Assembly: GCA_964355075.1 (NCBI GenBank)
Contig: CAYHCF010000037.1
Span: 1 to 33,194 of the forward strand
Length of the DNA stretch: 33,194 nt
Source: B1 sp964355075
GTDB lineage: Bacteria; Bacteroidota; Bacteroidia; UKL13-3
Reading direction: 5' to 3'
Part shown: positions 17,159-26,600 of the stretch, piece after piece
Numbering within the stretch: the first letter of the stretch is position 1
Layout: each line of letters begins with the position of its first letter
The notes under the pieces: generated by a model
Seen by the model: only the letters and a program-made list of their open reading frames with translations
Database searches by the model: none
Told to the model about the DNA's origin: nothing
Made by a program: the position numbers and the translations under genes

Positions 17159-17995
17159 ATGAAGTCCATATTCGATCATATTTCTTTCAAAAGCAGCAAA
17201 ATAGTCACCCATGCTTACAGTACTTCTTTTTCTTTATGCATCCGGTTTTTGGCGAAACGTTTTCACAATCCGGTTTATGCTGTTTATGGCTTTGTAAGAC
17301 TTGCTGATGAAATAGTGGATAGTTTTGAGGGATATAAAAAAGGGGAGTTACTGGAAGATTTTAAAAAGGATACCCTGAAAGCAATTGATCTAAAAATCAG
17401 TTTAAATCCAATACTGAACAGTTTTCAGGCAGTGGTGCATACCTATCAGATTGATTCCATCCATATTGAGACTTTTCTTAAAAGTATGGAAATGGATTTG
17501 GAGGTTCGTAATTACGACACGAATGGATACGAGAAATATATTTTAGGTTCAGCCGAAGTGATCGGTTTAATGTGTTTACGCATTTTTATGGAAGGCAATG
17601 AGCAGGGATATGAAGCGTTGAAACCTTATGCGATGAAACTAGGTTCAGCCTTTCAGAAAATAAATTTTTTGCGCGATTTTAAGGAGGATAAAGAAGGATT
17701 GGGAAGAATTTATTTTCCGCTATTACAAAGCAATAATCTAAATGCGGAGACCAAACACGAAATTGAAATGGATATATTAGCTGATTTAAAAACGGGTTAC
17801 GAAGGAATACATAAATTGCCAAAAGAGGTTAGGTTAGGTGTTTATCTGGCCTATATTTATTACTCAAAACTTCTCCATAAAATTAGAAATTTGCCTGCAC
17901 AGGCGATCATTGAAAACCGGATAAGATTGAGTAATAAAAGAAAATATTTCCTCTTTTTGACATCCTATTTCAGACATAGTTTTAACTTGGTATAA
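17159..17995 (+). CDS. crtB: Phytoene synthase
   Basis: CrtB condenses two geranylgeranyl diphosphates head to head into phytoene, the first committed step of carotenoid synthesis. The two Mg-binding aspartate motifs are clear: D50-x3-D54 in RLADEIVDSF and D173-x3-D177 in NFLRDFKED. The N-terminal SKIVTHAYSTSFSL and YAVYGFVRLAD blocks are typical of squalene/phytoene synthases. GRIYFP follows the second motif as usual. Length (278) is normal. The order crtI-crtB supports a phytoene rather than squalene role. The gene ends 55 bp before a conserved small protein. Confidence 0.94.
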   Translation: MKSIFDHISFKSSKIVTHAYSTSFSLCIRFLAKRFHNPVYAVYGFVRLADEIVDSFEGYKKGELLEDFKKDTLKAIDLKISLNPILNSFQAVVHTYQIDSIHIETFLKSMEMDLEVRNYDTNGYEKYILGSAEVIGLMCLRIFMEGNEQGYEALKPYAMKLGSAFQKINFLRDFKEDKEGLGRIYFPLLQSNNLNAETKHEIEMDILADLKTGYEGIHKLPKEVRLGVYLAYIYYSKLLHKIRNLPAQAIIENRIRLSNKRKYFLFLTSYFRHSFNLV

Positions 17996-18019
17996 TATTT
18001 ATTGGCAATCTTATCTTTG
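17987..18019 (+). promoter_or_regulatory. Candidate promoter for the small protein after crtB
   Basis: TTG at 17987-17989, inside the last codons of crtB, is followed after 22 bp by TATCTTTG at 18012-18019, a perfect TAnnTTTG match. Both halves and the spacing fit the Bacteroidota consensus. The start would be near 18026, with a leader of about 25 bases to the ATG at 18051. Confidence 0.6.
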
Positions 18020-18050
18020 CCTGAAACCGACCTGATAATTACTTTTAAAG

Positions 18051-18563
18051 ATGCTATTCATATTGTTCATGAAATTTTTCCTTTCAACAATTTTTACGGA
18101 TTTATCTCAAAAAGAAATACGTGAATTATATCATATAGGGATAGAAGATGAAAATAATTGCAACAAATTGCTCGCGTATTTTGAAACGAATCCACCTGCA
18201 AAAAGCAATTTCATATTATATGGATACCAGGGTGCAAATAGAATGGTGTCGGCCAAATTTGTGAATGCACCTGTAGAAAAATACAAACGATTTTCATCCG
18301 GCAAAATATTATTGGAGTTGGCCATTTCAGCTGAACCCAATAATTTGGAGCTGCGTTATTTGCGCTATTCCATTCAATTAAATTCACCCTCTTTTTTAAA
18401 TTACAACACAAATAAAGTGGAGGACAGGAAACGGTTAATTTCCGAATTAAAAAATATAAATGACCAGGACATAAGTCATCGGATAAAGTCATTTTTACTG
18501 GCTCAGGGAAATCTAACTCCAAAGGAGCGGGAGCAACTAATGTCCATGGTCATATCAAATTAG
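18051..18563 (+). CDS. Conserved hypothetical protein downstream of crtB
   Basis: This 170-residue protein has no enzymatic motif that I recognise. It is mostly helical and charged. The middle carries ANRMVSAKFVNAPVEKYKRF and then AEPNNLELRYLRYSIQLNSP with FLNYNTNKVEDRKRL. Proteins with a similar ELRxLRxxIQ-N-PxFLxYN pattern are, to my recollection, common uncharacterised proteins in Bacteroidota; I could not search. The helical repeats resemble TPR-like pairs. ATG 18051 gives a short hydrophobic N-terminus (LFILFMKFFLSTIF); a second ATG at 18069 is also possible. It follows crtB by 55 bp but has its own promoter match, so the link with pigment synthesis is positional only. Confidence 0.75.
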   Translation: MLFILFMKFFLSTIFTDLSQKEIRELYHIGIEDENNCNKLLAYFETNPPAKSNFILYGYQGANRMVSAKFVNAPVEKYKRFSSGKILLELAISAEPNNLELRYLRYSIQLNSPSFLNYNTNKVEDRKRLISELKNINDQDISHRIKSFLLAQGNLTPKEREQLMSMVISN

Positions 18564-18641
18564 TTTTAGTTAAACAGCTAAGCAAAATTCCCATTTTCCA
18601 TTTTCTTCAAACAGATTCCCTTTAAACGGCGTGGTGTATAT

Positions 18642-19277
18642 TTATTCAGGTATTTGCCGGTAAATAGCCAATAGTTCACCTTTGCTGTTTACCTGAAGTT
18701 TGGTATAAATACTTCTGATATATTTTCGAATGGTATCAAGTGAAACATCCAGTTTCGAAGCGATCAATTTATAACTTAAGCCTTCAACCAAGCCTTGTAC
18801 AACATCTTTTTCCCGTTTTGTCAGGTTCTCACTCAGATTTTTGTTGGGTTGGAAATAATCAAAAACTTTACGGGCAATAGCCGGAGTAATTGGCGATCCT
18901 CCTTCACTTAAATCAATAACAGCCTCCTTTATTTTATTTAACGGCGTATCCTTATCAAGGTATCCGGAAGCGCCTGCACAGATTGACTTGAAAATACTAT
19001 TGCTGTCACTTAAAACAGAGATCATGATAATCTCACACTGCGACCATTTATTCTTGATGTGAAAGATACCATCTACACCCGACATCCCCGGCAGATTAAT
19101 ATCCAGTAGTATGATAAAATGATTGAGGTTATCTTCAGAGGGAAGGATATCTTCAATACTGCTAAATGAAATTACCGATTCAAAATGGTCTGTATCTTTT
19201 TTAAAGTAATTTACCAGTACCGCTTGAATTTGTTTATCGTCTTCAACGATTGCCAGACTTATTCTATCCTTATTCAT
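18642..19277 (-). CDS. NarL/LuxR-type response regulator
   Basis: This 211-residue two-domain regulator has a receiver domain (about 5-125) with the acidic pocket E12-D13-D14, phosphoacceptor Asp59 in LLDINLPGMSG, and Lys109 in GYLDKD. The C-terminal LuxR-type helix-turn-helix (about 145-205) reads LTKREKDVVQGLVEGLSYKLIASKLDVSLDTIRKYI, then IYTKLQVNSKGEL. It should bind DNA as a dimer after phosphorylation by the histidine kinase encoded 13 bp upstream on the same strand. Its targets are not shown, but the divergent promoter region beyond the kinase gene is the natural candidate. It ends convergent with the crtB-linked gene, 78 bp apart, with no clear terminator hairpin. Confidence 0.93.
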   Translation of the reverse strand: MNKDRISLAIVEDDKQIQAVLVNYFKKDTDHFESVISFSSIEDILPSEDNLNHFIILLDINLPGMSGVDGIFHIKNKWSQCEIIMISVLSDSNSIFKSICAGASGYLDKDTPLNKIKEAVIDLSEGGSPITPAIARKVFDYFQPNKNLSENLTKREKDVVQGLVEGLSYKLIASKLDVSLDTIRKYIRSIYTKLQVNSKGELLAIYRQIPE

Positions 19278-19290
19278 TTGATTCTATACA

Positions 19291-22263
19291 TTAAAATAAT
19301 TTTTGCTTCAAATTTATGGTCAATTTGATAAGATACCCATCTGAAGTATCAATGACAAGTTTAGCACGAATGCGCTCAGCTCTTTTTACCATATTATTCA
19401 TGCCGCTGCCGGTCTGAATTTTTCCTTCCGGTAGTTTTCCGGTGTTAGCGATAATAAATACGAGTTCATTTTTTATCCTGAAAACTTTAAGTTCAGCCAA
19501 ATTTCCCTGCGAATGTTTAACAATATTATGAAAGGCTTCCTTAACAATAAAAAATATTTCCTGTTTATTTATTTGTGAAATTTTAATTCTGTATAATTCC
19601 GGATCAAACTCCAACGTATATTGGATTGGAGAATATTCCATTGTTTGCTGAACCATTTCGGTAATCTTATCAAACAAATTTCCAACACGATAATATTGCC
19701 CGTCCATGCTCCAGATTACATCACGCATGCTCGATATGGCCATCCTGCAGGAATTTACGATCGACTTCAATACTTCCCGGTGTTTTTGGTCAACGTCTTC
19801 TTCAATAAATTCTGCCAGCATGGCAACCCGCGTCAGGGCACTACCAACCTCATCATGAAGATCGCTGGAAATTTTGGATCGAACCGCCGTAAGCTCTTTT
19901 ACCCTTTGAATTTTAAGACTAACCCACATCGTATAAAGTGATATAATAATGGAAAGTAAAATCAGGATGAACCACCACCTCTTATAAAACACCTGAAGGA
20001 CTTCAAACCTTAGAATGGCCTCTTCTGCCTCCATATTGGTTTTAGCACTCTTTCCTTTGATATGAAGCGTATATTTCCCGGGTGTCAGTGAGGCAAAACG
20101 GATGAAATTTTTTTCTCCAAGCGGCAGCCAGTCTTTATTCAATTCTTCGATTCGGTAGTAGAAAATATTTTTGTCGGAATGATAAAAATCGGAATTAAAA
20201 AAAGTGATATACAAAAAACTGGATTCATAGGGTAAAACCAGGCCATTACCCAAATCATCCTGATTATATACTTCTTTGGTTTCATTGTTTTCGATTAAGA
20301 ATTCAATTTTTGAGAAATTGATTTTGTTTTTGGGTTCGGACTCATAAGAGATGGGTTGATAAACCTGCCCGATATTTATACCGTTTATGCCCCCGAAAAA
20401 TAATCTGCCATCCTTTGCTTTTAAACATGAAGCGGGATTAAATTCGTTGTCGGATAATCCATCCTCTTGAAAATAATTTTTAATACGATAGGTTTTTGGT
20501 TCAATAACAGAAATCCCGTTGTAAGTGGTTAGCCATAACATTCCGGAAGAATCTTCCAGAATAGCTTCGACCGTATTATCGGTCAACCCGGTCGCTTTAT
20601 TCAGGACACTGATTTTCTTGTCTGACCAATTTATTCTGCAAGCTCCTCCACCCTCAGTGGCTGCCCAAATTTTCCCTGTTCTATCTTCGTTAAGGTGGTT
20701 GACCCTGTTTACAGGTAACCCGAAACCCTCTTTTCCCCCTTCAAAATATCTGGCAATAATATGGCGGGATTTATCCAGTACAAAAATTCCATATTGGGTG
20801 CAAATCCAAACAAAATTATTTTTGCTGCGATAAATATATCTTACCATGGGTCTCTGGAAACTGGCTCCCTCATATTGTAATTTGAAATCAAGAAATGTAT
20901 GAGTGAAAGGATAATACCAAAAAAGGGCATCATTTCCGCCTAATAACAGAACATTGTTTGTGTCCTTCATACCGGCCATCAGGTAATTGTATTTCTGATT
21001 GTTGTTTTTTACCTGAATAACACTTCCGGTTTTTTTATTTACATGTAAAATTCCATGTCCTTCACTGATAGCCCACAAGTAATTATTATTGTCGTCTATC
21101 AGTATATTTGAAATATAGGAAATGCTCCTGTCATTCAGTTTTAATATCTTTTGGTTGGCGCTTATCTTATATAAACCTCCATATCCTCCAATGAAGATTT
21201 CTCCGAGTGAATCTTGTATCATGCCCTTGTAGCTTGGAACATAAAAGGGCTCATTGATTTGATATTTAGTTAAGATAGACTTAAAAAGGGGGCTCTCGAT
21301 GATAAGTTTGTAAAGTCCGTTATTTGTGCTGATCCATAAATCCCCGCTCAGGCCCAGATTGATAGAATTAATTTGAACATTTTTCGAATAATCAAACAGG
21401 TAACCTGAAACATCCGTAATTCCATTATTACTGCAAAAATATAGTTTCTTTCGATTTGAGGCTACTATCCATAAATCTCCATTTCTATTGTTAAGAACGG
21501 TGGATATGTCATTTAGATTGCCAAATTGAATATTTTCGAACTGATTGCCCTCTGTATTAAAAACCTTCACACTATCCTTCCTCATCCACAAAAGGCCAAT
21601 TTTTGGAAGCACAGAGATCCCGCCTTCATCAAAGGAAGAAAATCCGGAAGTAAATTGCTGAATTATATTTCCGGATACAGGGTCCACTTTATAAACACCC
21701 CGATCTGGTGTTTTTAACCAAATATAATTTTGAAAGGCGGTTATTGTTAATTTACTTCCAAAACGTTTGTCTTTGGCATTGAGATTATAATATCTCTTAA
21801 ACTTTCCCTTTCCAATGTATTTATGAAGTATGCCATTTGACGTGCTAACCCAGATTGTTTTATTGGGGGCCTGATAAATTTGCATAACATAATTATCCGA
21901 CAAACTGTTTTCGGTCGTATCTTGTCTATACACATCGGTAATCAGGTTGTTTTTTAAGTTTACCACATTGATCCCATTGTCTGTGGCTACCCATAATTTC
22001 CCCGGGTCAATTTCAAATAGTTGAGTAATCAGGTTACTGCTAAGAGAATTTTTTATAAACAGGCCAACCGGTAAAAACGCATAACCATCAAATCTATCCA
22101 ATCCTTTGTTCGTTCCTATCCATAAAAAACCATCAGAGGTTCTTATACTGGAATTTACATTATGATTGGATAATCCATCTCGCTCTCCCCAATGTTGAAC
22201 ATACTGGCCCTTGAGTTGAAAATCCAAAAATGATAATATGAGTAGAATCAAAAACTTATTCAT
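19291..22263 (-). CDS. Propeller-sensor histidine kinase (two-component regulator propeller type)
   Basis: This 990-residue membrane kinase has a signal peptide (KFLILLILSFLDFQLKGQ). A long periplasmic sensor follows, built of regulator-propeller repeats, seen as repeated GLSNHNVNSSIRTSDGFLWIGTNKGLDRF-like units with WIGT, LWVATDNGI, IWVSTSNG, LWISTNNGLYK, IWAATEGG and LWLTTYNGIS. Next come a Y_Y_Y-type domain (about 660-750, ending FIRFASLTPGKYTLHIKGK) and one membrane helix at about 757-780. The cytoplasmic part is a HisKA_3 dimer domain with His803 in SSDLHDEVGSAL and an ATPase domain with the N-box near 907 (KEAFHNIVKHS) and TGSGMNNMVKR near 954. Its regulator is a separate gene, unlike the fused polysaccharide-sensing hybrids. 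The ligand is unknown; the propeller need not bind sugar. Confidence 0.95.
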   Translation of the reverse strand: MNKFLILLILSFLDFQLKGQYVQHWGERDGLSNHNVNSSIRTSDGFLWIGTNKGLDRFDGYAFLPVGLFIKNSLSSNLITQLFEIDPGKLWVATDNGINVVNLKNNLITDVYRQDTTENSLSDNYVMQIYQAPNKTIWVSTSNGILHKYIGKGKFKRYYNLNAKDKRFGSKLTITAFQNYIWLKTPDRGVYKVDPVSGNIIQQFTSGFSSFDEGGISVLPKIGLLWMRKDSVKVFNTEGNQFENIQFGNLNDISTVLNNRNGDLWIVASNRKKLYFCSNNGITDVSGYLFDYSKNVQINSINLGLSGDLWISTNNGLYKLIIESPLFKSILTKYQINEPFYVPSYKGMIQDSLGEIFIGGYGGLYKISANQKILKLNDRSISYISNILIDDNNNYLWAISEGHGILHVNKKTGSVIQVKNNNQKYNYLMAGMKDTNNVLLLGGNDALFWYYPFTHTFLDFKLQYEGASFQRPMVRYIYRSKNNFVWICTQYGIFVLDKSRHIIARYFEGGKEGFGLPVNRVNHLNEDRTGKIWAATEGGGACRINWSDKKISVLNKATGLTDNTVEAILEDSSGMLWLTTYNGISVIEPKTYRIKNYFQEDGLSDNEFNPASCLKAKDGRLFFGGINGINIGQVYQPISYESEPKNKINFSKIEFLIENNETKEVYNQDDLGNGLVLPYESSFLYITFFNSDFYHSDKNIFYYRIEELNKDWLPLGEKNFIRFASLTPGKYTLHIKGKSAKTNMEAEEAILRFEVLQVFYKRWWFILILLSIIISLYTMWVSLKIQRVKELTAVRSKISSDLHDEVGSALTRVAMLAEFIEEDVDQKHREVLKSIVNSCRMAISSMRDVIWSMDGQYYRVGNLFDKITEMVQQTMEYSPIQYTLEFDPELYRIKISQINKQEIFFIVKEAFHNIVKHSQGNLAELKVFRIKNELVFIIANTGKLPEGKIQTGSGMNNMVKRAERIRAKLVIDTSDGYLIKLTINLKQKLF

Positions 22264-22302
22264 GGCCTCAAGTTGTTAGATGCATAAGTATAAATTGAAG
22301 TG

Positions 22303-22332
22303 GAAAGATACCCTATTAAATGAATATTTCAA
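22303..22332 (-). promoter_or_regulatory. Candidate promoter of the kinase-regulator operon
   Basis: On the minus strand TTG (22330-22332) is followed after 19 bp by TATCTTTC (22303-22310), seven of eight matches to TAnnTTTG. Transcription would begin near 22296, giving a leader of about 33 bases before the kinase ATG. Confidence 0.5.
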
Positions 22333-22475
22333 GAATTAGCGAAATGGACCATGCAAGAAACGGGTGGAATATTTAAGCGATATCAAGTCCGATTATGGGA
22401 AAACATGAAATTTATTATTGGTGCAATGTTTAAAATACAGCCATTTGTTAAATATTTTCTGCCATTTACATAAGT

Positions 22476-22493
22476 GGTACATCAATATGTACC
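22476..22493. promoter_or_regulatory. Inverted repeat, candidate operator
   Basis: GGTACATCAATATGTACC is a dyad with perfect 7-bp arms around a 4-bp centre. It lies 11 bp upstream of the -33 match for the plus-strand secreted-protein operon, in the region shared with the divergent kinase-regulator genes. It can also be read as two inverted heptamers (GTACATC and GTACATA) separated by two bases, the 7-2-7 arrangement used by NarL-type regulators. Binding by the neighbouring regulator is a hypothesis. Confidence 0.45.
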
Positions 22494-22504
22494 CCTACCT
22501 AACC

Positions 22505-22534
22505 TTGCGGTCAGTCTATACTGGTTTATCTTGC
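22505..22534 (+). promoter_or_regulatory. Candidate promoter of the surface-protein operon
   Basis: TTG at 22505-22507, a 19-bp spacer and TATCTTGC at 22527-22534 (six of eight against TAnnTTTG) fit a weak Bacteroidota promoter. Transcription would start near 22541, about 20 bases before the ATG at 22560. A weak -7 element is compatible with a need for activation. Confidence 0.4.
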
Positions 22535-22559
22535 ACCTCATAAAACTCCGCTTGACCTA

Positions 22560-23618
22560 ATGAAAAAAAACATTTCAAAACGATTCATTGAAACCCTGCC
22601 AAGGAGGGAATGGAAACAGTTTAGCAGCTGTTTTGTTCTGCTTTTAATGGCATTCTTTATGTTCGCTTTTATCCCATCGATTCAGGCCCAGGTAAAAAAA
22701 ACGAAATTAAATCAAGTCCCCAATTCACTCACTACCCCAGTGAACGGGACCTGGAATGAGTTAATTCCCGGAAGCCTTTGTGGTGCAGAATTGAATTACA
22801 AATCTGCCGGCGAAAGAGAAATTGAGATTTATTTAACCAAGTATTTTTATTGCTCCGATTTTAAAATTGATAGTGAGGAGACGGTTACGGTTCAGGAATC
22901 TCTTATTAATATGGTTACCTCCAAAACCCGGCTTGGGTTGGTTTCGGTAAAGGACACTTCAAGATTAGTGAATGTGAATTGCCCGGGATATAAAAACGGA
23001 TGCTATAAAAAGGTTATCTATTCGGGTAAGGTAAACATCATGAGTCCCATGATGGGAGGATATGATGTAACGTGGGGTTACTGTTGCTGGGATGAACACC
23101 ACATGTCAAATATTCAGGGAGTTCAGGAATTTCAAAAGCAGGGACTTTCATTAACCCTTCACATTCCGGAATTAACTCCCGGACAAATTAATTCTTCTCC
23201 TGTTTTCCTATTTCCTCCGGTTTTTTCTACCTGTAAAGGACAGCTTATTGCCATTCCAATGGCAGCCATAGATAATGACAGGGACTCTTTAGGATACGAA
23301 CTGAGTGCATTAAGTAATTATAAAACTGCTGATGGTGCAAAATTTTTCGAAGAACCAACAGTATATCCCGGACAGCCTATGAATAAATCATTTGCCGGTG
23401 GAAGACCGCCTTTCCAAAAGGTATTGTACAAGAAAGGATATGATTACAGGCATCCTATGGGGGGAAAACAAATTGAGCTCCACGCAAGAACAGGTGAAAT
23501 GCAGATGAAACCAGACTCTATAGGAGAGTTTCTTATCGGGGTTTCCGTAAAAGAATACCGGAATAGAAAATTACTCGGATCTCACCAACGCGTATTTAAA
23601 ATGCATGTTGTTGATTAA
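22560..23618 (+). CDS. Secreted protein resembling the N-terminal region of gliding-type surface proteins
   Basis: This 352-residue exported protein has a long N-terminus with a signal or anchor segment (CFVLLLMAFFMFAFIPSIQAQ, cleavage likely after QAQ near residue 44). The mature part contains several Cys residues (LCGAELNY, FYCSDFK, NCPGYKNGCYKKV, YCCWDEHH, FSTCKGQ). The stretch SSPVFLFPPVFSTCKGQLIAIPMAAIDNDRDSLGYELS resembles the SPVF...AxDxDGDSL pattern of the N-terminal region of many PKD-rich Bacteroidota surface proteins, but here it stands alone. No enzyme motif is seen and no C-terminal sorting domain is evident. It ends 50 bp before the giant protein gene and is surely cotranscribed, so a joint role at the cell surface is likely. 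Confidence 0.75.
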   Translation: MKKNISKRFIETLPRREWKQFSSCFVLLLMAFFMFAFIPSIQAQVKKTKLNQVPNSLTTPVNGTWNELIPGSLCGAELNYKSAGEREIEIYLTKYFYCSDFKIDSEETVTVQESLINMVTSKTRLGLVSVKDTSRLVNVNCPGYKNGCYKKVIYSGKVNIMSPMMGGYDVTWGYCCWDEHHMSNIQGVQEFQKQGLSLTLHIPELTPGQINSSPVFLFPPVFSTCKGQLIAIPMAAIDNDRDSLGYELSALSNYKTADGAKFFEEPTVYPGQPMNKSFAGGRPPFQKVLYKKGYDYRHPMGGKQIELHARTGEMQMKPDSIGEFLIGVSVKEYRNRKLLGSHQRVFKMHVVD

Positions 23619-23668
23619 TATTAACTAAACAAAATACAAAACAGAATTTAACCTATATAAACAAAAAA

Positions 23669-26600
23669 ATGAAAACAAATCTACTCGCAAAAGGCCTTGG
23701 CAAACTGGTGAAGTTTACACGGGTACTATTTATTTTGCTGTTAGCATTACCTGCAATGGCAACTGATTATTACTGGGTTGGTGGATCAGGGACCTGGACG
23801 GACATTAGCCACCACTGGGCAACTACTTCGGGAGGAGCAGTATTCCAACCCCAGGTACCTTCACAATTCGACCGCGTAATATTTGACGCAAACTCCTTTT
23901 CTGCAACGGGTCAGGAAGTAACCATGAACGTAGAAGGATTTTGCAAAGAATTCCGTTCTAAAGATGTTAGATCCGGAGTGAAATTTACCTCCACCAAACC
24001 CTTAAATGTTTATGAAGGAATGTCGATTGACTCCAACATGATCTGGGTTCAGAGCGGTAACCTGATCATCTCAACAGGTGGATTTAGTCTGGGTAAAAAT
24101 GCTACCTTCTCGCTAAACGGAACACTTAGTATGCCTGTTGGCGGATTTGCATTACTCTCGGGTGCTACCTATAATCAACCCGGAGGAACCATTACGATCT
24201 CAAACGGACCTTTTTCAATGAGCACAGGTTCTTCATTTAACCATACAGGAGGAACCTGCACAATTACCAATGGATTATTTACATTAAGTCAGGGTTCAAG
24301 TTTTAACCAAACAAACGGAACATTATATATAGGTAATAGTTCATTAGCAATTAATTCGGGTACAACTTTTACTCAGAGAGGTGGAATTACCCTTAATTCA
24401 GGTTCGCTAACTGTCGCTACCGGTTCCACATATACTGAGTATGGCGGAACACTGCAAATAAATAATGGTAGTGTTACCATACAACGTCAGGCTACCTTTT
24501 ATCAAAACGGAACTTTTAATATCAGCACCGGATCATTTAATCTAGGGTCAAAAGCTACCTATACGCAATATGGCGATATGAATATCGGTAATGGAAGTTT
24601 CACAATTGGAGATACATTAACCTGGACAAAAAATAATTCAATTTATCAAAACAACGGAAATTTTAGGATAGGAACAGATAATAACTTTTATGTAAATGGC
24701 GGAAATATCTATAATCAAAATGGAGATATGTACGTGGGTGCCAGAACCACATTTGCTCCAAATTGCTGTGCAACTTATATCCCTCAGGGGCATTTCTATT
24801 TTGATCCGACAACGATCGTTAATATTGGAGGAAATCTTCAAATAGGACGTGGTGACCTTGTATTGGATTCGGGTTTGCATTGGACCGTTAATCAGGGAAT
24901 ATATTTATATGGTGGATCTGTTTATGGTGGATCCCTGATTGTTAAAGCCGGTGCATTTCTGGTTCATAATGGTACTTGCGTAGTTACCGGAAGTCTTGAT
25001 TTAGATCCGGCGGCCAATATCACCGGATCTGTTCAGTATTATATGAGAGGAACCACTTCGGGCCTGTATGTAAAATCGGGTGGAAGAGATCTGAAAAGAA
25101 TTCAGTTTGATGGTTCAAACAGTGTTTATACTTTCCTGGATGATGCCATTTTCAGTGCGGATGGTATCTTTATGTACGGATATAACAACAGGGTAAATTT
25201 TAATGGGAAAAAAGTAAAGGTTTACCATTTCTATCAATGGGATGGCAATCCGTTTACGATCGATTTAACAGGTACAGATACCGTTTTTGTAAAAAGTCAG
25301 TACAGAATATACAACAATGTGACATTGCTGGGAAACCCGGTAATTTATTATAATGGAACGGATCATTTTTATATGATTTCCCTAAATAATAAAGTATATG
25401 ATAAAGTTTACATGAAAGCCGAAAATACCGGAGGTACACAAATTCAGTTTCAAAATAATTCAGCTGCCAAATCAGTAGAAATTATTGCTTCAGGAACGCA
25501 ACAGTTGTATTTTGATAACGTAAATATTCAAAAATATTCTGCTACTTATTTACAGAACACAAATGCAACGGTGCTCACTCAGTTTAGTAATGGTGCACAT
25601 ATTGATACCTTAAACATCACCAGTAATTATAATATTAAAACGAACCTTGTTACAAACGGAAACAATTATTTGGGAAGAGTTAATATCCCAAAAATCGTAC
25701 AATGGACTATTGGTGCAAATTATACCCAAACTTTGGTTTCAATCAATCCTTTAAACGGATTGTGCGGAGGAGAATTTCCACTTAATAGCAACAGTGTTGG
25801 AACTGCAGGAACCATTTCGATGGCAAATGACACTTTGCATGCGAACTGGTTGAAAATACAGGATTGTAATGCAACAGGCGGAGCCGTATTTGTTGCCGAT
25901 AATACCGTGAATTTTGGAAACGTATCCGGATGGATTGTGAACGCTATTCCTCCGCGCAATTTCTATTGGGTAGGTGGAACAGGGAACTGGAATGATCCTA
26001 ACCATTGGGCTTTCACAAGTGGTGGTATTACCAGTGGATGCGCTTTACCCAACAAAGTAGATAACGTTATTTTCGATTCCCTGTCTTTTACAGCTTCAGG
26101 CCAATATGCGAATGTAAATTTGACTGTGGATGTAAATAACATGACCTGGACGAATGTAAAATCAGGTGCAAGATTTGAAGGTGGAAATGAGTTTAATTTA
26201 TGGGGCTCACTTGTATTGCATCATAATATGGTTTACAACTTTGGAGGTAACTTTAATTTTGTTTCCAGAACGATGGGTAAAACGGTATTTACCGATGGCG
26301 TAAAAATGAATACAGTTTGGTTCGGAAGAGATGCAAACGCAAGCACAGGATCCTGGACTTTACTTGACAATTTTAATAATGATGGATCCTGGTTCTATTT
26401 TATTTATGGTAAATTGATTACCAACGGAAAAAATATAAAAACCTTTGGTTTCCATAACTGGCATGGCCCATCCTGCACAATAGACTGGACAGGAACTGAC
26501 ACGGTTCAGGTTCAATACCAGTTTTTGTCATACTACCCTACTACTTGGATTAGCAGACCCGGAATTGTAATTTTTGACAGCCAGAATCACTTTTATATTT

